From contig JAJDAD010000040.1 of NCBI GenBank assembly GCA_029262055.1, positions 1 through 64,000 of the forward strand: a stretch of DNA of 64,000 bases. The letters are read 5' to 3'. Numbering within the stretch: the first letter of the stretch is position 1; each line of letters starts with the position of its first letter. Below are positions 1 to 9,284 of this stretch, piece after piece. The DNA comes from Candidatus Zhuqueibacterota bacterium (GTDB lineage Bacteria; Zhuqueibacterota; Zhuqueibacteria; Oceanimicrobiales; Oceanimicrobiaceae). The position numbers and the translations under genes were made by a program. The notes under the pieces were generated by a model. It did no database searches. It saw only the letters and a program-made list of their open reading frames with translations, and was not told where the DNA came from.

Positions 1-213
1 GCGCAAGAACGGACAAAACCGAGAAAGCCTGGATTCAAATGGCGCTCCTGAGCAGAACTATCACGCTCGCAGGGCAAAAATTGTAAAAGAACAAAGAAAA
101 CGCAAATCAAACAAACACAAAAACAGTGAGCATCATAACAGGAGCATGTTTCACTGTGAGTTTTTCAGAAGACCCTATTTATCTAATCTCTCTTCGGCAG
201 ACAAGGCCGACAG

Positions 214-1824
214 CTATTGATGGGAGCTGGCCATCGTGAGCAGGGAGTTGGCCTGCTGGAGGTGCCTGAGTGATTGCATGACCTGGTGATCTCTGGTTAG
301 GTTAACTTTGAACCGGGCCTTATGACCCCAACGCCGATAGGCGATCGTACGTTTTAGAAGAAATTTGATGTTTCTTTTGTCGTTATCCTCATCGAGTCGC
401 AGCGGGTTCAGTTCGGAATTGTATTGCCGCGCAAATGCAATGAATGCATTGTAAAGTTCGTCAGTTACTACGAAATTCTTTATGAAATATTCTTCGGAAT
501 ACGCTGCCAAGAGCGCGCTTTTCGTAAGATCTTCAACAAAAACATTGAAAGGTAGCTTTTCCGAAAAGAACAAGCTGCGCAACTCGAACGAAAAGATATT
601 GTCCTCGTTTTCAATCCAAACATCGGGTTGGATGCCACCCTCAGCATAGACATCTCTTCCTAACAGAGTTTTATAGGAGACTGCCGCATGCTCCGGTATG
701 TTTCTGGGGGATGAATCGTCGTAGGCCTCCCTGTAATACTCATCCTTGGACTTGTCAAAGAAATTGCGCTGGATCGGGCGGCCACTGGGTGTATAATAGC
801 GGGCAGTGGTCACCAGAAGCGCAGACCCATCTTGAAAACGGTACTGGCTTTGCACCAACCCCTTGCCAAAACTGCTCTCTCCCACAATGAGTCCCCGGTC
901 CAAATCCTGAATTGCACCCGCCACTATCTCGGATGCACTGGCTGAACCGTGATCGATAAGCACAACCAGCGGGTAGGCGTTGTGCGTCTTTTCATCGGTG
1001 GAATAGAACTCCTGATACGAGCTGGCAAGTCTACCCTTGGTATAGACAATCTTATGTCCACCTGCCACAAAGCGGTCCACTACATCAACTGCAGCGCTCA
1101 GGTAGCCGCCGCTGTTGCCACGCAGGTCGAGCAGGAGTTGTCGCATGCCCTGTTCGTCGAGCCGTTCCAGGGCTGCATCCATTTCCTTTACTGTCGTCGA
1201 TGTGAAGCGTTCGAGCCTGATGTAACCGACCCGTGGGCGTATCATGATTGCGTACGGCACACTCTTATGAAGGATGCGCTTGCGAACTACTTCGGTTACC
1301 CTGGGCCGGCGCCAGGTCTCTCGGTTTATCCTTAACCTCACTTTCGTGCCAACCTCTCCGTTGAGTTTGGCAATTGCCATATCCTTACTGAGGTCGGTTG
1401 CAGATTTACCGTTTATCTCCAGGATTTTGTCTCCAGCGAGAATCCCGGCCGATTGCGCGGGACTAGACTCAAGAACGGACATCACGGTGATTTTTCCACG
1501 CAGCACTTCAAAACCGATACCTATCCCGGTAAACCCCTCGAAATTCTGATTCCAAAACTTGAAGTCATTGGCCGGCAGGTAGACTGTGTGCGGATCGAGC
1601 TTCGCAGTCATGCCCTTGATGGCGTCTTCCAGGAGACCTTCCGCGTCGCGTTGTTCCACATAGGCTCTTTCAATGGTTTCGAGGATCGCGGCAAAGATCT
1701 TGATCTTTCCGTAGACATTCTTGGGATTTGCCTGCGCCTGGGGCACTTCCCTTTCGCGAGAGATGAAACCAACTGATATGAGGACTACAGCAAGGAAAAC
1801 GAGGAGGTTTTTGACTTTGTTCAT
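214..1824 (-). CDS. S41 family C-terminal processing peptidase (tail-specific protease)
   Basis: A 536-residue exported serine protease of the CtpA/Prc family, which cuts proteins near their C terminus in the periplasm. The N terminus has a hydrophobic signal or anchor segment (residues about 6-22). A PDZ domain follows at about 90-170 (GIGIGFEV, then SPAQSAGILAGDKIL). The S41 core contains LDLRGNSGG, the Ser segment GSASASEIVAGA and the Lys segment GESSFGKGLVQ, so the Ser/Lys dyad looks intact. About 130 residues follow the core, an extension I associate with FCB-group members of the family. An AAGGA sequence lies six bases before the ATG. The gene is transcribed away from the metallopeptidase fusion at 2324, with about 500 bp between them. 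The substrate is unknown. Confidence 0.93.
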   Translation of the reverse strand: MNKVKNLLVFLAVVLISVGFISREREVPQAQANPKNVYGKIKIFAAILETIERAYVEQRDAEGLLEDAIKGMTAKLDPHTVYLPANDFKFWNQNFEGFTGIGIGFEVLRGKITVMSVLESSPAQSAGILAGDKILEINGKSATDLSKDMAIAKLNGEVGTKVRLRINRETWRRPRVTEVVRKRILHKSVPYAIMIRPRVGYIRLERFTSTTVKEMDAALERLDEQGMRQLLLDLRGNSGGYLSAAVDVVDRFVAGGHKIVYTKGRLASSYQEFYSTDEKTHNAYPLVVLIDHGSASASEIVAGAIQDLDRGLIVGESSFGKGLVQSQYRFQDGSALLVTTARYYTPSGRPIQRNFFDKSKDEYYREAYDDSSPRNIPEHAAVSYKTLLGRDVYAEGGIQPDVWIENEDNIFSFELRSLFFSEKLPFNVFVEDLTKSALLAAYSEEYFIKNFVVTDELYNAFIAFARQYNSELNPLRLDEDNDKRNIKFLLKRTIAYRRWGHKARFKVNLTRDHQVMQSLRHLQQANSLLTMASSHQ

Positions 1825-2323
1825 GTTCTGTCCTTGGATGATGAGTTCCTAAGATGCAAATCCCTGCATTCGACGGATGTCTTTGCGTACCCAATTGGCA
1901 GACATGCTCAAGATGTCTCGCGTTGCGGCTCCCAGCCTCCGCAACCAGCGCTTGATTTGCCTGGTCGATGCTTGCCCGTACCCCAGTCGGCATCATGCTT
2001 CTTTCAGAAAAACAAATGCCGAATCAGCCGGTGGCAATCACCTGGTGGCAAAGTTCTTGCTAAAGAGTCACCAGTAATCTATCGGGGAAATTGGGCCAAA
2101 AATTAACTTGATAGAGTTTGGGAAGTTGTTAAATTGTTTTAAACAATAGGCAGGGTGGTCAACATTTCGCCTGTTTTCTTCGCTGTCGCAAAGGGAATAA
2201 TCCTGTCCCCATATCTGTAACAGTTAATAGTCTGCCGATTTTCCACCTAGGAAGAAGTGGCCTTTTCCGCGATCATATCACTCCTGGTTTTCGTATGTTA
2301 AACGAGTAATCGCAGGTGCAGTA
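1825..2323. other. 499-bp intergenic region between divergent genes
   Basis: This spacer separates the S41 protease (minus) from the metallopeptidase fusion (plus) and should hold both promoters. The ORFs in it have no family-like sequence and I do not call them. At 2133-2147 there is a short perfect inverted repeat (ATTGTTT, T, AAACAAT) in an AT-rich stretch. It could be a regulator site, but nothing else supports that. I see no RNA gene. Confidence 0.5.
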
Positions 2324-5293
2324 ATGAAGATTTTCAAGTCGCTCGTCCTCCTCCCGGGTTTTTTCGTGCTTGTATTCTCCTCCGATCTCAGCGCCCAATA
2401 CTATTTTGGACGAAACAAGATCCAGTACGACAGTTTTGACTGGAAGGTCATGAAGACCGAGCATTTTGATGTCTTCTTTTATCCTGAAATGGAAGAGTTG
2501 GCTGAGATAGGGGCGGCCGTCGCTGAAGAGGCTTACACCAGGATGGAGGGTCTCACCAACCACAATATTAACCGGCGAATCCCGCTAATATTCTATTCAA
2601 ATCATTCGCACTTTCAGCAGACCAATATTACGTCCGGCTTCATCCCCGAGGGTGTCGGCGGCTTTTTTGAGTTTATAAAAGGCAGGGTCGTCATCCCTGC
2701 CAACGGCTCGGTCCATGCTTTCAAACATGTCATCAATCACGAATTGGTGCATGTGTTTACCCGCAGTAAGATGAACCGTGTTTTTAAAGACCATCGCCGC
2801 AGTCTTTTCAGGGGCATGCCGTTGTGGTTTACGGAGGGAATTGCCGACTACTGGGCCGAAGAGTGGAGTTCCCAGGCTGAGATGGTGCTGCGGGATGCTG
2901 TCTTGAGTGGATATCTGGTACCGGTGTCCCAGATGGACCGCATTTATGGAACCTACCTGATGTATAAGGAGGGGGAGGCGATTTGCAGGTACATCTCGGA
3001 GAAGTTCGGTGAGGAGAAGCTGCTGCAGCTGATCGAAAATGCCTGGAAGGAAGATAGCTTTTCGGATGTGATGAAGCTGACCATCGGTCTGAATTACAAA
3101 GAATTTGATCAGCAGTGGACCTACGACCTGAAGAAGAAATACTACCCGCTGCTTGAAGACAGTGATGCCCCGAAAATGGTAACCAAGAGAATTACTAAAA
3201 AGGGCTTGAACACCAAGCCTGCCTACTTCGCCAGCGCCGGTGAAGACTGGGTCGCGTTTGTCTCCAACAGAGTTGGGTACTCGAACATTTATGCGAAACC
3301 GATTTCAGGGGATGAATCCAGCCTGGATGTTCTGATCAAAGGTGAGCGCACTTCCGACTTTGAGGCATTTCACATCCTGAGAAGCAAAATCGACGCGGAC
3401 AATGACGGGAGGCTGGTATTTGTCTCGAAAAGCGGCGCACGGGACGTGTTGTATACCTATGATATCGCGACCAAGAAGATTCTGCACAAGTTTGATTTTC
3501 CGGATTTGGTATCCATGTCTTCCCCGAACTGGTCGCCTGATGGTGACAAAGTCGTGTTCGCTGCCACTAGTTTTGCGGGCAGGCCGGACCTGTACACCCT
3601 GGAAATTGCCACCAACGAATTAAGAAGGCTCACTAATGATTTCTACGATGATCGGGATCCTGCCTGGTCCCCTGACGGTGGGGTCGTGGCCTTTAGCTCG
3701 GACAGGGCTTACCACGGTCGCGGAGGTCATCGGAATCTGTTTCTCTACCACCTGGATACCGGTGAAATTCAGCATATTACGAATGGCAAGCACAATGATT
3801 ATTCTCCGGCATGGTCTCCCAGCGGTCAACGTTTGGCCTTTACGTCGGATCGCGACGGGGCGTTCAACATCTGGCTCGTCGAAAACAACATGCCGGCTGT
3901 TGAGCCGGACGCTGCGACAGAAGTAGTGGTTGCTTCAGTCAATAATCGCAGCATGGCCGGAAGTCTGCGAGCAGGAGGCGCAGCCACTACGCGCATTGAC
4001 GAGCTTGCGCCCACAGATTATCCGTCGGCAATCGAGACGACCGACCAACTCAAGCGCCTGACCAGCTTCACGACAGCGGCCGAAGATCCCGAGTGGGTCG
4101 ATGACGACCGCTTGATGTTTGCTGCTTTTCAGGATTTTGGTTATCAGATTCAGCTTGTGGACGACGTGCAACAGAAGTTCGAAGATGCCCCAGTAGTTGC
4201 CAATGACACTTTCTCTGGCGACCACGACTACTGGACAGCGACGAAGCTCGCCGGCGAGGTGCAGTCAACGACTTTAGATTATAAGAAGCGCTTCAGTCTT
4301 GATATCGCCCAGAGTGCGATCGCGCACGACCCTGTTTTTGGAGCCACCGGTGGCGCCCAGTTGGCGATGAGTGATATGCTGGGCAATCAGCAATACTACT
4401 TCTTGCTTTACAATAACGCCCAAAACAGGGGTGATTTCTTAAAAAGCTGGAATGTGGCCGTGACCAAGGTTGATCTGTCACGCCGGGTGAATTATGCTTA
4501 CGGCGGGTATCGTATTTCCGGGCGGTTTTACGACCGGGTCGAGAGTTTTTTCGAACAGAGCCGCACGGGCGGTTTTGCTTCCGCCAGCTATCCGTTTTCA
4601 ACCTTTTTTCGGCTGGAAGGTAGTTTTAATCTACGCCATGAGCAACGGGAATATGACAATCGCGGCAAGACGGTTGATGGTATCGTTGTTTCAAATTCAC
4701 TTTCTCTGGTCAAGGATAATGCGCTCTGGGGGATCACCGGACCTATCGACGGCGAGCGCTTCAATTTCACCCTGGGACACACCGTTGACGTTCAAAACAA
4801 CGATACCAGCTTCTTTACGGTGATCTCAGATTACCGGCGCTACTTCCGCCTGAGCCGCCGGACCGCCTATGCCGTCCGGGCCATGGGGCGGTTCAATATC
4901 GGCAAAGAGTCGTTCCGTTATTTTATGGGCGGGAGCTGGGATCTGCGGCTTTACCCACGTTGGACCATCTGGGGCCGTAAGTTATTTCTGGTGAACCAGG
5001 AACTGCGCTTTCCATTTCTGGATAGATTGATCATCCGCTTTCCGTTTGGAGGACTTGGATTTTCGGGGATTCAGGGTGCGACGTTCGTGGACCTGGGGCA
5101 GGCCTGGGATCGTGACTATGAGTTAGACCAGGTCTTAGGAAGCGTGGGAGTGGGCGTGCGGGTTCGGTTTGGCGGGCTTCTGGTGTTGCGCTATGAAATT
5201 GGTCGCAGGTTCCACCTCAGCAATCTGAATAGCCCGGATTTGGTTTGGGAGAGGGGTCTAAAGAAGGCATTTTGGTTCGGATTTGATTTTTAG
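2324..5293 (+). CDS. Gluzincin-like metallopeptidase fused to PD40 propeller and outer-membrane barrel
   Basis: A 989-residue exported protein with three parts. After a signal peptide (about 1-24) comes a peptidase-MA-like domain with HELVH at residues 139-143 and a downstream acidic segment TEGIADYWAEEW near 170. This is the HExxH plus distal Glu arrangement of gluzincin zinc peptidases. Residues about 290-560 carry WD40-like PD40 (TolB-type) repeats: SPNWSPDGDKVVF, DPAWSPDGGVVAFSSDR and SPAWSPSGQRLAFTSDRDG. The last 320 or so residues resemble a bacterial surface-antigen (BamA/TamA-type) beta-barrel, ending in an aromatic residue (WFGFDF). The protein is probably an outer-membrane protease or assembly factor. 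It overlaps the next gene by 11 bases. The fold calls come from motifs only, and the substrate is unknown. Confidence 0.85.
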   Translation: MKIFKSLVLLPGFFVLVFSSDLSAQYYFGRNKIQYDSFDWKVMKTEHFDVFFYPEMEELAEIGAAVAEEAYTRMEGLTNHNINRRIPLIFYSNHSHFQQTNITSGFIPEGVGGFFEFIKGRVVIPANGSVHAFKHVINHELVHVFTRSKMNRVFKDHRRSLFRGMPLWFTEGIADYWAEEWSSQAEMVLRDAVLSGYLVPVSQMDRIYGTYLMYKEGEAICRYISEKFGEEKLLQLIENAWKEDSFSDVMKLTIGLNYKEFDQQWTYDLKKKYYPLLEDSDAPKMVTKRITKKGLNTKPAYFASAGEDWVAFVSNRVGYSNIYAKPISGDESSLDVLIKGERTSDFEAFHILRSKIDADNDGRLVFVSKSGARDVLYTYDIATKKILHKFDFPDLVSMSSPNWSPDGDKVVFAATSFAGRPDLYTLEIATNELRRLTNDFYDDRDPAWSPDGGVVAFSSDRAYHGRGGHRNLFLYHLDTGEIQHITNGKHNDYSPAWSPSGQRLAFTSDRDGAFNIWLVENNMPAVEPDAATEVVVASVNNRSMAGSLRAGGAATTRIDELAPTDYPSAIETTDQLKRLTSFTTAAEDPEWVDDDRLMFAAFQDFGYQIQLVDDVQQKFEDAPVVANDTFSGDHDYWTATKLAGEVQSTTLDYKKRFSLDIAQSAIAHDPVFGATGGAQLAMSDMLGNQQYYFLLYNNAQNRGDFLKSWNVAVTKVDLSRRVNYAYGGYRISGRFYDRVESFFEQSRTGGFASASYPFSTFFRLEGSFNLRHEQREYDNRGKTVDGIVVSNSLSLVKDNALWGITGPIDGERFNFTLGHTVDVQNNDTSFFTVISDYRRYFRLSRRTAYAVRAMGRFNIGKESFRYFMGGSWDLRLYPRWTIWGRKLFLVNQELRFPFLDRLIIRFPFGGLGFSGIQGATFVDLGQAWDRDYELDQVLGSVGVGVRVRFGGLLVLRYEIGRRFHLSNLNSPDLVWERGLKKAFWFGFDF

Positions 5294-6473
5294 AAAAGAA
5301 TATAGCAACCTGTGGCAATCAGTTTCGATTTTCCCGCTGCTGGTTGTCCTCGGCGTTCTTTCCTGCAGTAAGAGCCTGCGCGTGCGACCGCCTGCAAACG
5401 GCCAGGTCGTCAAAGACTGGACCGTGGCCGGAGGAGACTTCGGGCGCACCGGCTATCGCAATGCAACTCTCCCGCAACATCTGCTTCAGACCTGGACTCA
5501 TAAGACAACGTCGGCGGTCGGCCCCACTCTGGTCGTCGCTGACGGACTGGTCTATGTGCCTACCTTGGACGGCCGGTTGGATGTGGTTGATGTTCGTTCC
5601 GGCGATCGCATCGGACGTCAGAAACTTGCCGGCAACCTGGAAGCCACTAGTGTCTACTCCCAGGGCAACCTGTTCATAGCCTATCGCTATGGCGACAAAA
5701 CGCTGGCCAGCTATGATTTAAGCAAGGGGAGCTATAACTGGCAGATCGATGCCGGCGATATAGCGAGTGAGCCTTTGATAACCCCGGACGGGTTGTTTGT
5801 TTCCGCGCAATATCGCCACCTGGACCGCTATGACCCGGCGACCGGTGAGAAGCAATGGACGTTCGAGACCGCGGACCAGCACCGATCGTCACCTGCCATA
5901 TCCGGTTCCACCGTCGTAGCCGGATGCGACAATGGTACGATATACGCTCTCGACGCTGAGACCGGCAGCTTAAAGTGGGAGGCTTCGGCTACTGCGGCCG
6001 TGCTGGCGACTCCGGCCTTATCCGAAGGACGAGTTCTGGTCGGATCGTTGGACAGTACTTTCTACGCTTTTGACCTGGAAGACGGCAGCAAGCTCTGGCA
6101 GTTTGCCGGCGAAGCGCCGTTTTACCAGAGTGCTGCAACGGATGGCCGGCTGGTGGTGGTGGGCACTTCCAGCGGCCAGCTCTACTGTCTGGACAGCGCC
6201 ACTGGCGATCAGGTGTGGCGTTTTGAAGCGACCAGTGGTGTGAGTACAGCGCCACTCATTGCGGGAGGGGCGGTCTATTTTGGCACTCTTGGTAAGCTCT
6301 ACTATGGCCTCGATCTGACCGATGGTACGCAGCTTTGGCAGTTTACAACCAGGGGCAGGATTCGCACAGCCCCGGTCTTGTGGGGCGATTATTTGCTGGG
6401 AGCCTCGGAGGACAAGTACGTGTATGCTTTTTCAAAGCATGCTCCGAAAGCAGTGGCTGATAAATCCAACTAA
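5283..6473 (+). CDS. PQQ-type beta-propeller repeat lipoprotein
   Basis: A 396-residue protein made almost entirely of PQQ-like (BamB-type) propeller repeats. Each blade follows the pattern of a hydrophobic strand, then 'ALDAETGSLKWE', 'AFDLEDGSKLWQF' or 'CLDSATGDQVWRF'. The N terminus is a signal sequence with a lipobox (GVLSC, Cys near residue 28), so it is probably a lipoprotein. The start used is TTG at 5283, inside the last codons of the upstream gene. No ATG lies before the signal sequence, so translational coupling is likely. BamB-like propellers act as scaffolds at the outer membrane, and the upstream neighbour has a barrel domain, so a partnership is plausible. No enzymatic cofactor site is evident. 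Confidence 0.85.
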   Translation: MIFRKEYSNLWQSVSIFPLLVVLGVLSCSKSLRVRPPANGQVVKDWTVAGGDFGRTGYRNATLPQHLLQTWTHKTTSAVGPTLVVADGLVYVPTLDGRLDVVDVRSGDRIGRQKLAGNLEATSVYSQGNLFIAYRYGDKTLASYDLSKGSYNWQIDAGDIASEPLITPDGLFVSAQYRHLDRYDPATGEKQWTFETADQHRSSPAISGSTVVAGCDNGTIYALDAETGSLKWEASATAAVLATPALSEGRVLVGSLDSTFYAFDLEDGSKLWQFAGEAPFYQSAATDGRLVVVGTSSGQLYCLDSATGDQVWRFEATSGVSTAPLIAGGAVYFGTLGKLYYGLDLTDGTQLWQFTTRGRIRTAPVLWGDYLLGASEDKYVYAFSKHAPKAVADKSN

Positions 6474-6485
6474 CGGGATTGTGTA

Positions 6486-7328
6486 TTGAATAATGTGGTT
6501 CACAGGCGCTTGACGGCGCTCCTGGTCCTGATAAGCTTTTTCCTGGCTTTTGTAGTCCCGCGCCCCGTAAGCGCGGGCGGCGAGCCACCGCTGGTACTTG
6601 GCGAGACCGGGTTTGTCAACATCGTAGCGCTGCATGACGGCGTCGCTGTCAGAATCAACGATGAGCGCGTGGGCGTCACACCGCTTGCCGTGCACGAGGT
6701 TCAGGCCGGCCGGCATCTGATTCAGGTTTCGCATCCGGACCAACACAAATGGCTGGAAAAGGACTTCAAAGCAGAGATCGATGTGACTGTCGGGGACACC
6801 GTTGTGGTTCAGGTCAGGTTTGTGCAAAGTTACACAATCAACTCCATGCCCTACGGGGCCACCGTCACTGCCGCAGGTGAAGTCATCGGGCGAACTCCGT
6901 TCTACATCCAGGTGGAGGAGATGACCACCCGACCGGTTGTCGTTTCCAAACATGGATTTATGGATTCTACAATTGTCGTGGGCGCAGACGATGTCAAATA
7001 TTTTGATATCCGGCTCAAATCACGACTCTTAAGCAGTGCTGACGTGCCGCCGAACGCTTTCAGCATGAAGAAAAAGAGCAGGTCCAACACCCCTCTTCTT
7101 GCAACGCTTGGCCTGTCTCTGGCTGCCGGTGGTCTGGCGCTTTACTTTCGCACACGGGCCGACAACCGCTACGACCGTTACCTGGCCACAGGTAAGCCGC
7201 AGAAGTTGAGTAGATTCTACAATGATGCTAAACGGCTGGACAGGTTTGCAGCCGCCTCCTTTGCTGTCTTTCAAGTTAGTTTTGGTATCTCATTCGTATT
7301 ATTCCTCAAGCGAGCCAAGCAGAACTAA
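6486..7328 (+). CDS. PEGA-domain membrane protein
   Basis: A 280-residue exported protein. A signal sequence (about 8-30) is followed by two PEGA-like repeats: one around GFVNIVALHDGVAVRINDER ... GVTPLAVHEVQAGRHLIQV, and a second around SYTINSMPYGATVTAAGEV ... GRTPFYIQVEEM. These small beta domains are typical of cell-surface and envelope proteins. The C-terminal third has hydrophobic segments (LLATLGLSLAAGGLALYF and SFAVFQVSFGISFVLFL) that look membrane-spanning, with a basic, tyrosine-rich loop between them. The start is TTG at 6486, with GTG at 6495 as an alternative. It lies 12 bases after the propeller lipoprotein, in the same operon. The function is unknown. Confidence 0.78.
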   Translation: MNNVVHRRLTALLVLISFFLAFVVPRPVSAGGEPPLVLGETGFVNIVALHDGVAVRINDERVGVTPLAVHEVQAGRHLIQVSHPDQHKWLEKDFKAEIDVTVGDTVVVQVRFVQSYTINSMPYGATVTAAGEVIGRTPFYIQVEEMTTRPVVVSKHGFMDSTIVVGADDVKYFDIRLKSRLLSSADVPPNAFSMKKKSRSNTPLLATLGLSLAAGGLALYFRTRADNRYDRYLATGKPQKLSRFYNDAKRLDRFAAASFAVFQVSFGISFVLFLKRAKQN

Positions 7329-7475
7329 CCCTTCCGGTTACGCAAAACGCGGAATTTTTGCACCCACACTTTGTACCCTATGCAAGTCAGGAAATGCCAG
7401 GTTGAACCCGTGGCGAACACGCCCTGGCAAGGTTCCTGTTGAAAAGAAACTTTGAATTCATAGATTAGGAATGTT

Positions 7476-9284
7476 ATGCGAGCGAAAATAGCTGTCTTGC
7501 TTTATTGTAGCACAGTCCTGGCACTGTCAGTGACCATCCCCAGAGTGTACGCCGGCGACTCAGTCCCAGAGTGGGCGCGCGGAGCCGTCTGGTACCAGAT
7601 TCTTCCAGAGAGATTCCGTAACAGCAACGCCTTTGACGATCCGACCAAGGACGACGTTTTTGACAGCAGAGATGGTGACTGGCAGATCCATCCGTGGGCG
7701 TCCGATTGGTATAAGCTACAAGTGTGGGAGCGAGAAGAAAAAGCATCCTTTGCCGAGCTGCTCGCCCAGCGGCGCTACGGCGGCGACCTGGTTGGGGTGA
7801 TGGAAAAACTGCCCTACCTGGAGGCTCTCGGCGTGGACGTGGTCTATTTGACCCCTATCTTCGAGGCGCCCTCTATCACAAAGTATGATGCGAGTACGTT
7901 GCACCACGTCGACAACAATTTTGGTGTCGCGCGTGACGAGGACCGGAAAATAATTGAAGCCGGTGGCGATGATCCCGCCAAGTGGGAACTGACCAAGGGG
8001 GACGAGTTGTTTTCCGAGATCCTGCGGGACGGCCACGTGGCTGACCTGCATTTTGTGATCGAGGTGGTTTTTAGCTACTGCGGAAGTGAGTTCTGGGCTT
8101 TTCAGGATTTGAAAAAGAAGCAGAAGGGGTCCAGGTACAAAGACTGGTTTCAGGTGATAAGCTGGGATGACCCGATGACACCCGACACGGTTGAGTTCGA
8201 CTACGCGGCCTGGCAAAACGATAAGAATCTTCCGCTGTTCAAGACAGATGACCTGGGCGCCCCTGTGCAGCCAGTCAAGGAATACATCTTTAACATCACC
8301 AGGCGATGGATGGACGTCGATGGCGACCCCCTGACCGCTGACGGTGTCGATGGTTGGTCCGTTCGCCATGTGGAAGGGTATTCCGTAAGCTTTTGGCGCG
8401 AATGGAACGAACTTGTGCGGGACCTGAAGGCCGATGCCATAACTACCTCCGATCTGCAATCCTCATCGGATCAGTTCATCAACCGGTACGGTTTTACGTT
8501 TTCGAATAGAAACGAACTCGCGAATCTAATCACAGACTTTTTTGTCCACCGCAAAAATCCGGTGCGTATCGTCGATTTCGTAGCCAAGCTTGATGACCTC
8601 CGGCAGCGGCTGGAGGGTGGTGAAGATTTTTCGTCTCTTGTCCAATTGAGTAATCTGGACGGTCCCCGCATTGCAAGTGTAATCGCCAAGTCCAAAAGAG
8701 CCAAGAGCTCGAATGGTCATGCACACAACGGCGACCATCCTGTCAAACCGGATTCCAGCGAGCGCAAAATCCAAAAGCTCCTTACGATTTTTCAATTGAC
8801 CTGCCCCGGTTCGCCGGTAATCTACTACGGCGATGAGAGCGGAATGTGGGGCGGCGACCCGCCGGATAATATCAAGCCCATGCTTTGGAAGGAATTTCTC
8901 TACGAGCGCGAGTCTTACCGCGCCCTGTACCAGAACCTGGAACAGACCAGCGACAATCGTTTCGAGCTCGGTTTGTTCAACATGTATCGTGGTTTGAATG
9001 AACTGCGGTCCGAAAACCCTGCGCTGCGAATCGGTGAATTCCGGGTCCAGCTCACCGATGATGATAAAGGTATTTTTGTGTACTCGCGTCGCCACAAGTC
9101 CAATGAGGTGTGGGTTTTCATGAATCTCAGCGATGAGGAGCAGCACGTTGAGATCAACCCGGGCTGGAAGAAGAACCGCAAGGTCATCGAAGCCTTCAGT
9201 ACAAAGAAGTACAAGCTGGACAAGTTTGACATCAAACTGACGTTGGAGCCAATTTCTGCACGTGTCTTGGTAAAGGAAAAATGA
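7476..9284 (+). CDS. Exported GH13 alpha-amylase-like protein, catalytic residues lost
   Basis: A 602-residue protein with a signal peptide (cleavage near VYAGDS) and the clear frame of a GH13 alpha-amylase: VWYQILPERFRNSN, then YGGDLVGVMEKLPYLEALGVDVVYLTPIFEAP (split here by the usual loop), then VIYYGDE and a C-terminal beta domain. All four conserved catalytic regions are altered. Region I reads EVVFSYCG where DxVxNH is expected. Region II reads DGWSVRHVEG where GWRxD carries the nucleophile Asp. Region III reads TTSDLQ where the acid/base Glu of GEI/GEV is expected. Region IV reads NLDGPR where xHDxxR is expected. I infer an inactive, perhaps glycan-binding, pseudoenzyme. AGGA precedes the ATG by five bases, and the stop overlaps the ABC gene start (ATGA). 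Confidence 0.85.
   Translation: MRAKIAVLLYCSTVLALSVTIPRVYAGDSVPEWARGAVWYQILPERFRNSNAFDDPTKDDVFDSRDGDWQIHPWASDWYKLQVWEREEKASFAELLAQRRYGGDLVGVMEKLPYLEALGVDVVYLTPIFEAPSITKYDASTLHHVDNNFGVARDEDRKIIEAGGDDPAKWELTKGDELFSEILRDGHVADLHFVIEVVFSYCGSEFWAFQDLKKKQKGSRYKDWFQVISWDDPMTPDTVEFDYAAWQNDKNLPLFKTDDLGAPVQPVKEYIFNITRRWMDVDGDPLTADGVDGWSVRHVEGYSVSFWREWNELVRDLKADAITTSDLQSSSDQFINRYGFTFSNRNELANLITDFFVHRKNPVRIVDFVAKLDDLRQRLEGGEDFSSLVQLSNLDGPRIASVIAKSKRAKSSNGHAHNGDHPVKPDSSERKIQKLLTIFQLTCPGSPVIYYGDESGMWGGDPPDNIKPMLWKEFLYERESYRALYQNLEQTSDNRFELGLFNMYRGLNELRSENPALRIGEFRVQLTDDDKGIFVYSRRHKSNEVWVFMNLSDEEQHVEINPGWKKNRKVIEAFSTKKYKLDKFDIKLTLEPISARVLVKEK

Noticed and set aside
1834-2106. 90-codon plus-strand frame in the first intergenic region
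   Set aside because: It has odd composition, no ribosome-binding site and no family resemblance.
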